Notes under the pieces: model-generated
Database searches by the model: none
What the model was told of the DNA's origin: nothing
Seen by the model: only the letters and a program-made list of their open reading frames with translations
Made by a program: the position numbers and the translations under genes
Origin: Planktothrix sp. UBA8402
Lineage (GTDB): Bacteria; Cyanobacteriota; Cyanobacteriia; Cyanobacteriales; Microcoleaceae
Assembly (NCBI GenBank): GCA_003456035.1
Contig: DMPJ01000063.1
Span: 12,359 to 18,708 of the forward strand
Reading direction: 5' to 3'
DNA: 6,350 bases
Shown here: positions 1 through 4,305 of the stretch, one piece after another
Layout: each line of letters opens with the position of its first letter
Position numbering within the stretch: position 1 is the first letter of the stretch

Positions 1-32
1 GCAATTGACAGGGATAGGAGTAGTTTTTTCAT
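1..32 (-). CDS. Start of a further gene, cut by the window edge; N-terminus looks like a signal or membrane segment
   Basis: On the minus strand an ATG (32..30) opens ten full codons plus GC, giving MKKLLLSLSI and then Ala. Two lysines followed by a hydrophobic run is the usual shape of a Sec signal peptide or a first membrane helix. The ATG lies 10 bases after the TAA of the substrate-binding protein gene, so the two are probably co-transcribed. The short gap (AACAACTACC) has no clear Shine-Dalgarno sequence. Leucine codons CTA, CTC and CTG differ from the TTA-rich neighbours, but the sample is tiny. A permease of the same ABC transporter would fit the context, as would an unrelated exported protein. 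Nothing visible decides between them, and the frame could still close just outside the window. Confidence 0.5.
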   Translation of the reverse strand, partial: MKKLLLSLSI

Positions 33-42
33 GGTAGTTGTT

Positions 43-1698
43 TTAATTTTTAATTGTCCAAAACGGTAATTGTTGAGTTAATTGTAAACGAATATTTTGA
101 ATCCCATTTTTAGCAAAAACATAGGTTTTATCTTGCCAAAGGGGAATATAAGGCACATCTTCCGCTAGAAGTTGTTGAATTTCCTCAAAGATTAATTTGC
201 GAGTTTTTGGGTTTTGTTCTTGACGTTGTTGGGCAATTAATTGGTTCATGCGATCGCTATAATAAAAAGAACCTTGATATTGACTGGAACCCTTGGAACA
301 TCCGGTTTCAACTGAACCTTTACTACATTCTAAAAACGGTTGAATATAGTTATCTGCGTCCAGAAAATCCGCATACCAATCTAAGATAAAAGTCGGATAA
401 ATTCCCTCCTCTAAATACTTAAAGGCTGTAGTTGATTCTACACTATTAAGTTGTAAGTTGAGTAACCCTCCTAAATCTCTATCTGCTAAGGCTTTTAGGG
501 TTAATCCTAAAAACCCTTTATTTGATGAATTAGACGCATACCAAAGCTCAATTGTTGCTGGATTTTCGGGAGTATATCCGGCTTGGGTTAGGAGTTGTTT
601 AGCTTTTTCAATATTACCATCCCCATATTTTAAGTCAAAAATCGGTTTATATTCAGTAAAAGTTGTGGGAATTAAACTATAAAGTTTTTCTCCTTGATTT
701 TGTAAGACTCGTTCATTAATTACAGGACGATTAATTAAGGCGGCTAATGCTTGTCTAACTTCGATCCGGTTTAAGGGTTCAGATTTAACATTAATTAGCA
801 TATAATTAATGGTGTTTCCATTAGCAGAAATCATTTGCCAATTGCCTTGTTTTACTCCTTTCTCTAAACTAGAAATTTGATCGGGATTTAAGGATAAATA
901 GGCAATATCAATCGCCCCACTTCTAAAGGCATTAAATAAATTAGAGGAACTAGAAAATCGTTGAATATCAATACCTGTATTGGCAGGTTTTTCGCCCCAA
1001 TATTTATCAAAAGCATCTAAACGAATTACATCTATCCCTAAAGATTTTAATTTATAAGGCCCGGTTCCGACAAATTCATTGGGTTTAAATTTACCTTCTC
1101 CGATTTCATAAAATTGGGGAGAAACCGCAGTAATTCCTGAAAAAGCTAATAGGGAAGGAAAGGCAGAAAAAGGTTTTTTAAGTTTAATTGTTAATTCATA
1201 TTCTCCTGTTGCTTGAACAGTATCTATTGTATCTGCTAATAAGGAGGAGGGAGACCCGGCATTTTGAATAAATCTTTTGATCGAAAATTCCATCGCTGCG
1301 GCGTTGAAGGGGGTGTCATCGTGGAAGATAACGCCTTCTTTTAAAGGGATTATATAGGTTAATCCATCGGAACTAATGGTTGGTAAAGTAGTGGCTAATT
1401 TGGGGATAAGTTGATTGGTTCCTAGTTGATAATCATAGAGGCGATCGCCTAAATTATACAGGATATTTCCTGAAATAATTTCATAAGCATCCGCCGGATC
1501 TAGGGTGCGGAGTTTTAAGGTTGTTCCCATAGTAATTCGTCCATTACCCGATGAGGATGGAGAGGAAGAACTAATCCTTTGATGGGGAGTACAACTAACA
1601 AGAATTAGACAAAATAAGCAAAATAAACTAATCCATTGGGTCAAAAATTTTCGAGAAAATGGATGCAGATTTTGTAATTGATTCCAGAGGTTTACCAT
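43..1698 (-). CDS. Lipoprotein substrate-binding protein of a peptide/nickel-type ABC importer (SBP family 5)
   Basis: This 551-residue protein should capture its ligand, probably an oligopeptide or similar molecule, outside the inner membrane and deliver it to an ABC permease. Residues 20-36 form a hydrophobic signal ending in the lipobox LVSC, with C36 as the lipidated cysteine; a Ser-rich linker follows (about 43-50). The mature part has the marks of SBP family 5: LDPADAYE (66-73), the region PTISSDGLTYIIPLKEGVIF (106-125) followed by HDDTPFNA, GTGPYKLKS (211-219), a NYMLIN...R.ALAALINR stretch (298-324) and a C-terminal PYIPLW (516-521). Its length is normal for the family and the frame is intact. 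The start at 1698 is chosen because it provides the signal peptide; upstream purine pairing is poor, which is common in cyanobacteria. A duplicated CSKGS pentapeptide (C458 and C467) may form a disulfide. Ligand specificity cannot be read from sequence. No ATPase gene is visible, and a downstream gene begins 10 bases later. Confidence 0.93.
   Translation of the reverse strand: MVNLWNQLQNLHPFSRKFLTQWISLFCLFCLILVSCTPHQRISSSSPSSSGNGRITMGTTLKLRTLDPADAYEIISGNILYNLGDRLYDYQLGTNQLIPKLATTLPTISSDGLTYIIPLKEGVIFHDDTPFNAAAMEFSIKRFIQNAGSPSSLLADTIDTVQATGEYELTIKLKKPFSAFPSLLAFSGITAVSPQFYEIGEGKFKPNEFVGTGPYKLKSLGIDVIRLDAFDKYWGEKPANTGIDIQRFSSSSNLFNAFRSGAIDIAYLSLNPDQISSLEKGVKQGNWQMISANGNTINYMLINVKSEPLNRIEVRQALAALINRPVINERVLQNQGEKLYSLIPTTFTEYKPIFDLKYGDGNIEKAKQLLTQAGYTPENPATIELWYASNSSNKGFLGLTLKALADRDLGGLLNLQLNSVESTTAFKYLEEGIYPTFILDWYADFLDADNYIQPFLECSKGSVETGCSKGSSQYQGSFYYSDRMNQLIAQQRQEQNPKTRKLIFEEIQQLLAEDVPYIPLWQDKTYVFAKNGIQNIRLQLTQQLPFWTIKN
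250..257. repeat. HIP1 octamer GCGATCGC
   Basis: First of four perfect copies in the window; it lies inside the C-terminal coding part of the substrate-binding protein gene. HIP1 is the highly over-represented palindrome of many cyanobacterial genomes and supports the taxonomic reading. Confidence 0.9.
1441..1448. repeat. HIP1 octamer GCGATCGC
   Basis: Second copy, inside the N-terminal coding part of the substrate-binding protein gene (encoding GDR, residues 84-86). Confidence 0.9.
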
Positions 1699-1732
1699 CG
1701 GTTAAAAATATTAAGGATAAATCTAATCTTTG

Positions 1733-1741
1733 ATCATAGCA
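1733..1741 (-). promoter_or_regulatory. Possible extended -10 promoter for the substrate-binding protein gene
   Basis: Reading the minus strand, TG-C-TATGAT matches an extended -10 element (TGnTATAAT, one mismatch in the hexamer). It would start transcription near 1726 and give a leader of about 28 bases before the ATG at 1698. The sequence 17 bases upstream (TCGCTT) is a poor -35. It lies between the gene and the inverted repeat copy at 1765-1788, so the gene could be transcribed independently of the adaptor gene upstream. Short AT-rich matches occur by chance, hence the low confidence. Confidence 0.33.
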
Positions 1742-1764
1742 TTTTGCCACCCCATAAGCGAGAT

Positions 1765-1788
1765 GCAGTGCGAGCGTCCTCGCTCGCT
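1765..1788 (-). repeat. 24-base GC-rich palindromic element, copy A (inverted)
   Basis: This is an exact reverse complement of the copies at 1869-1892 and 1947-1970. Its core is a perfect hairpin, GCGAGCG / CGCTCGC (1770-1776 and 1781-1787), with a TCCT loop. Unlike the other two copies it lacks the adjoining AT-rich 22-base units. It forms a 24-base inverted pair with copy B across 80 bases, which could fold into a long stem or cruciform. The element resembles REP-like intergenic palindromes that are scattered in many cyanobacterial genomes. No transposase is visible in the window. Confidence 0.9.
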
Positions 1789-1868
1789 AAGTTTGAGAAG
1801 ACAACAACTAGCTAACTCATTGTCGATAAAATTTTTATAAAATACCAGCAAAATTTTTATAAAATACC

Positions 1869-1892
1869 AGCGAGCGAGGACGCTCGCACTGC
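1869..1892 (+). repeat. 24-base GC-rich palindromic element, copy B
   Basis: It is identical to copy C and the exact reverse complement of copy A. The stem GCGAGCG (1870-1876) pairs with CGCTCGC (1881-1887) around an AGGA loop, followed by an unpaired ACTGC tail. It stands out sharply in GC content from the AT-rich units on either side. Confidence 0.9.
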
Positions 1893-1946
1893 AATTATTG
1901 TTGATAAAATATTGATAAAACACCAGCAAAATTTTTATAAAACACC

Positions 1947-1970
1947 AGCGAGCGAGGACGCTCGCACTGC
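1947..1970 (+). repeat. 24-base GC-rich palindromic element, copy C; possible attenuator after the adaptor gene
   Basis: The stem is 1948-1954 with 1959-1965 around AGGA. It lies 22 bases past the adaptor gene's stop codon (1994..1992). In that gene's direction the 7-bp GC-rich hairpin is followed by TGGTGTTTTATAAAAATTTT, which is U-rich but lacks the immediate U-run of a classic intrinsic terminator. It may reduce read-through into the substrate-binding protein gene or protect the 3' end of the mRNA. The repeat itself is certain; the terminator role is inference. Confidence 0.85.
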
Positions 1971-1991
1971 TATATTTTATTTGATTACCAG

Positions 1992-3569
1992 TCAAGTTTC
2001 TGAATCTAAATTTTTATCTTTTTCTTCCTCAATAATTAACATTCCTGGTTTAATTGGGATATCTGCTGGAGGAATAATTAGGGTGTCACCAACTTTTAAA
2101 CCTGATTTAACTTCAACTTGAGTTAACCCTTTTAATCCTAGGGTAATGGGTTGTTTTTGAGCTTGATTATTAGGGTCTAATTTCCAGACAAATGACGATT
2201 TTTCTTCTGATTGAATTAGTTCTGTATTCACAGCAATAACGTCTTTTTGTTGCTCTAAAATAATCTCGACACTCACCTGACTCCCTGGAATTAATACTCT
2301 TGTGGGTTGATCTAATTTTACCGTAGCAGGAACCGTTACTTGACCCGATGAACTGCCAGATTGACTATTATTTGTACTTTCGGAGGTGGCTTGTAAATTA
2401 ACCCGTTCGACTCGTCCTTGAAAGGGTTTAGAATTAGGGCCGATAATTGTAATTCGTGCGGATTGATTGGGTTTAACTTGAGCAGCATTCAGGGTAGATA
2501 ATTTAAGTTGAACTAATTCTTGATTGGGATCTCCTATGGTAATTAAATCATCTCCTCGCTTGATACCATCCCCCTGTTTCACATTAATATTTAGCACCAC
2601 TCCCTCTAAGGGTGAAGTTACTAGATTATTCTTTAAATTTGATTCTTGTTCCTTATATCCTACTTTGAATCGCTCGAAGTCACTTAAACTTTTTTGCAGT
2701 TCAGACTGAGCTTGTTGGAGATCAATTTCAGCATTTAAGATATTATTAGTAGGAGAATTTTCCGTTTTTAAAACTTCATTTTTAGCGGTTTCTAATTCAA
2801 AAATTGCATTTTTTAATCCTAATTTTTGATCCCTTAAACTTACTTGTTTTAAGCGAATAGCTGCTTTTTGTTGATCTAATTCTTGTTCTGCGATAAAACC
2901 CCGTTCAAAGAGAAGATTTGATTTACTTAATTCTACTTCTAATGTAGCTATATCTTCTTGAGCTTCAATCAATTTTTCTTGTTCACGTTCCAATTTAGCT
3001 TGGGATTGTTGAATTTTGATCTTTTGAGCAATTTGTTGGGATTTAACTTGCTGTTGATACTTTTCTAAATCATTTTTATAATTGATTTCGGCAATTTTTA
3101 ATTTGATTTTTGCTTCTTCTACTTTTTGACGATTTCGTTCTATATCAAGTTCTTGCTTTTGAATTTCTAATTGTGTTTTTAGTAATGAATTTTCCCCTGC
3201 GGTAGACCTCAACAGAATTAAATTTTGACCCGCAATAATGGGATCTCCTACCTTAACAAAAACCTGATCAACTGCACTTTCCTCCGGAGATTTAATCGTT
3301 CTTTGTCCACCTAATTCAACGGTTCCTCCTTCACTAATTTTATTTTCAATTGTTCCTAATTCCACCTTCTGTAACCCGGCGGCAACAGGTTTTGAACCCG
3401 GTTTTTGCAGTTTATAATACAAAGCAATACCCGCTAAACTGACTCCAGTAAATAGAGTCGCAATAATTAGCCATTTAATTCCTCGTTGATAGGCTCTGAT
3501 GGCTTGGTAATCTAGGCTTGACACGGATTTAAACGTCCTGCTTTTAATTAAAATAGGGTAAACTGTCAT
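1992..3569 (-). CDS. HlyD/MacA-type periplasmic adaptor (membrane fusion protein) of an efflux or secretion pump
   Basis: A 525-residue adaptor that would link an inner-membrane pump to a TolC-like outer-membrane channel. After a cytoplasmic N-terminus there is one membrane helix (about 32-52). The first half of the lipoyl hinge follows (about 82-120, ending VGDPIIAGQNLILL), then a long coiled-coil hairpin (about 128-315) rich in Gln, Glu and Lys. The hairpin turn, LLFERGFIAEQELD (219-232), corresponds to the channel-contacting tip of the family, with Ala where Ser is common. The second lipoyl half is SPLEGVVLNINVKQGDGIKRGD (319-340, with the GD turn). Beta-barrel and membrane-proximal domains fill about 350-515, and a Ser/Asn-rich loop (395-410) interrupts the barrel. 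The start is supported by AGGA at 3577..3574, four bases before ATG, which is close. In cyanobacteria such proteins often serve DevBCA- or MacAB-like exporters. Here no pump gene is adjacent, so the substrate is unknown. Confidence 0.9.
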   Translation of the reverse strand: MTVYPILIKSRTFKSVSSLDYQAIRAYQRGIKWLIIATLFTGVSLAGIALYYKLQKPGSKPVAAGLQKVELGTIENKISEGGTVELGGQRTIKSPEESAVDQVFVKVGDPIIAGQNLILLRSTAGENSLLKTQLEIQKQELDIERNRQKVEEAKIKLKIAEINYKNDLEKYQQQVKSQQIAQKIKIQQSQAKLEREQEKLIEAQEDIATLEVELSKSNLLFERGFIAEQELDQQKAAIRLKQVSLRDQKLGLKNAIFELETAKNEVLKTENSPTNNILNAEIDLQQAQSELQKSLSDFERFKVGYKEQESNLKNNLVTSPLEGVVLNINVKQGDGIKRGDDLITIGDPNQELVQLKLSTLNAAQVKPNQSARITIIGPNSKPFQGRVERVNLQATSESTNNSQSGSSSGQVTVPATVKLDQPTRVLIPGSQVSVEIILEQQKDVIAVNTELIQSEEKSSFVWKLDPNNQAQKQPITLGLKGLTQVEVKSGLKVGDTLIIPPADIPIKPGMLIIEEEKDKNLDSET

Positions 3570-3700
3570 TATATCCTAAAAAGATGACTAATTTTATCTA
3601 ATGTGGACAATCAATCGTTAATTTCCATTGTGTATTATGAAGATTTATATATTTTAACAGATTGATCATAACACCGGAAAAAACTTAGTTTCAGGTAGGG

Positions 3701-3706
3701 TATAAT
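3701..3706 (+). promoter_or_regulatory. Possible -10 element for the response regulator gene
   Basis: A perfect TATAAT hexamer lies 91 bases before the response regulator ATG, in the 228-base divergent intergenic region (3570-3797). No -35 match is present at 16-18 bases upstream (an A-run lies there), so it would need an activator or be of the -35-less kind known in cyanobacteria. Transcription would start near 3713 and leave a leader of about 85 bases, in which no other convincing element was seen apart from the 8-base palindrome TAACGTTA. Confidence 0.35.
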
Positions 3707-3797
3707 CAATTTATGGGATGAATCAATGCCACCGAAATAGTTTATTCTAAAAGCTGCCTAACGTTAACAACTTAGAGAATATAATGGAGAAATCAAG

Positions 3798-4205
3798 ATG
3801 TGTACATCTACAAAATCTCAGAGTACAGTTCTCGCTGTTGATGATAGCATTCCTGTGCAGACAATGATTAAACGGATTTTGGAAAAGCACTATCAGCTAA
3901 TTTTTGCTAAGAATACCAGTGAAGCTTTAGCAATACTCCATCAACAATCGGTTGATTTAATGCTTTTGGATATATATATGCCCGGAATGGATGGTTTAGA
4001 ACTATGTCGAGTTTTGCGGGGATTGCCTAATTTTAATCACCTACCTATTGTTATGTTAACCTCACGAAATGCGCCTCATGATCAGGTGGAAGGTCGATTA
4101 TCCGGGGCAACGGAATATTTGACTAAACCTTTTTCTGAAGAAGAACTGCTTCATACGATTGAAAAAATCTTGAATGGGACAGTCAGTCTAATCTCGGAAG
4201 TTTAA
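3798..4205 (+). CDS. Single-domain CheY-like response regulator
   Basis: A 135-residue protein consisting of one receiver domain and no output domain. It would accept a phosphoryl group from a histidine kinase and signal by protein contact, or act as an intermediate in a phosphorelay. All receiver landmarks are present: the acidic pair D15-D16 in VLAVDD, phosphoacceptor D58 in LMLLDIYMPGMDG, T88 in VMLTS, and K110 in YLTKPF. Residues 1-9 are a short polar lead and 127-135 a short tail. GGAGA at 3786-3790, seven bases before ATG, fixes the start. The sensor kinase starts 100 bases downstream on the same strand, so it is the obvious candidate partner. Single-domain receivers also serve motility and phototaxis pathways (PilG/PilH/CheY types) in cyanobacteria; the sequence does not say which. 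Confidence 0.95.
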   Translation: MCTSTKSQSTVLAVDDSIPVQTMIKRILEKHYQLIFAKNTSEALAILHQQSVDLMLLDIYMPGMDGLELCRVLRGLPNFNHLPIVMLTSRNAPHDQVEGRLSGATEYLTKPFSEEELLHTIEKILNGTVSLISEV

Positions 4206-4211
4206 TCGACT

Positions 4212-4240
4212 TTGGCAAAATTTAGACCCAAAAATATAAT
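4212..4240 (+). promoter_or_regulatory. Strong sigma-70-type promoter candidate in front of the kinase gene
   Basis: TTGGCA (4212-4217; one mismatch to TTGACA) is separated by exactly 17 bases from a perfect TATAAT (4235-4240). This is the best promoter match in the window. It begins seven bases after the response regulator stop codon and predicts a start near 4247, giving a kinase leader of about 59 bases. The kinase could therefore be expressed separately from, or in addition to, read-through from the response regulator gene. Confidence 0.6.
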
Positions 4241-4252
4241 ACTTGAGAGTCA

Positions 4253-4292
4253 GAAAACCCGAAAAAATGATATAATTTATTTAGGTTTTCGG
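4253..4292 (+). promoter_or_regulatory. Leader inverted repeats with two alternative stems
   Basis: GAAAACC (4253-4259) pairs perfectly with GGTTTTC (4284-4290). Shifted by a few bases, CCGAAAA (4259-4265) pairs perfectly with TTTTCGG (4286-4292). The two 7-bp stems share the right arm and exclude each other. Loops are 20-24 bases and AT-rich, and contain a second TATAAT (4271-4276). The structure lies just after the predicted start site and 13 bases before the kinase ATG. No U-run follows, so it is not a standard terminator. A protein-binding dyad, an RNA fold limiting translation, or chance in low-complexity DNA are all possible. Confidence 0.4.
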
Positions 4293-4305
4293 ATGCACTT
4301 TTAAG

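Larger units (their letters stand above)
1819..1970 (+). repeat. Tandem duplication: two 74-base units with a 78-base period
   Basis: Bases 1819-1892 and 1897-1970 align with 69 of 74 identities (differences at 1824/1902, 1833/1911, 1836/1914, 1843/1921 and 1865/1943). Each unit consists of ATTG[T]YGAT, two directly abutting 22-base AT-rich units ending in ACCAGC, and one 24-base GC-rich palindrome. The 22-base units are 1828-1849 and 1850-1871 (identical to each other), and 1906-1927 and 1928-1949 (differing at three positions or fewer from the first pair). The last two bases of each second 22-mer overlap the palindrome. The nested arrangement implies at least two rounds of duplication, first of the 22-mer and then of the whole unit. 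The second copies differ only by point changes. Confidence 0.9.

Noticed and set aside
207..682. Short plus-strand frames opposite the substrate-binding protein gene (207-389, 458-682)
   Set aside because: They are antisense shadows of a well-supported gene with no domain, no promoter and unnatural composition.
1828..1949. CRISPR array
   Set aside because: The 22-base units abut directly or are separated by repeated hairpins rather than unique spacers, and no cas genes are present.
1723..1995. A 90-codon minus-strand frame as a protein-coding gene
   Set aside because: It is built almost entirely from the intergenic repeats, has a TTG start and shows no recognisable domain. It is better explained as a by-product of a repeat period divisible by three.
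1912..2709. Short plus-strand frames opposite the adaptor gene (1912-2121, 2524-2709)
   Set aside because: They overlap the adaptor coding sequence on the other strand, one starts inside the repeats, and neither has supporting features.
3591..3621. Minus-strand promoter for the adaptor gene, TTAACG (3621..3616) and TAAAAT (3596..3591)
   Set aside because: The spacer is 19 bases and both hexamers are imperfect. In such AT-rich DNA this is not distinguishable from chance.
3718..3750. Ten-codon leader peptide frame before the response regulator
   Set aside because: It has no convincing ribosome binding site, no regulatory codon run and no terminator after it.
3780..3785. Second TATAAT just before the response regulator
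   Set aside because: It would start transcription within about six bases of the ATG, after the Shine-Dalgarno sequence, and has no -35 element.
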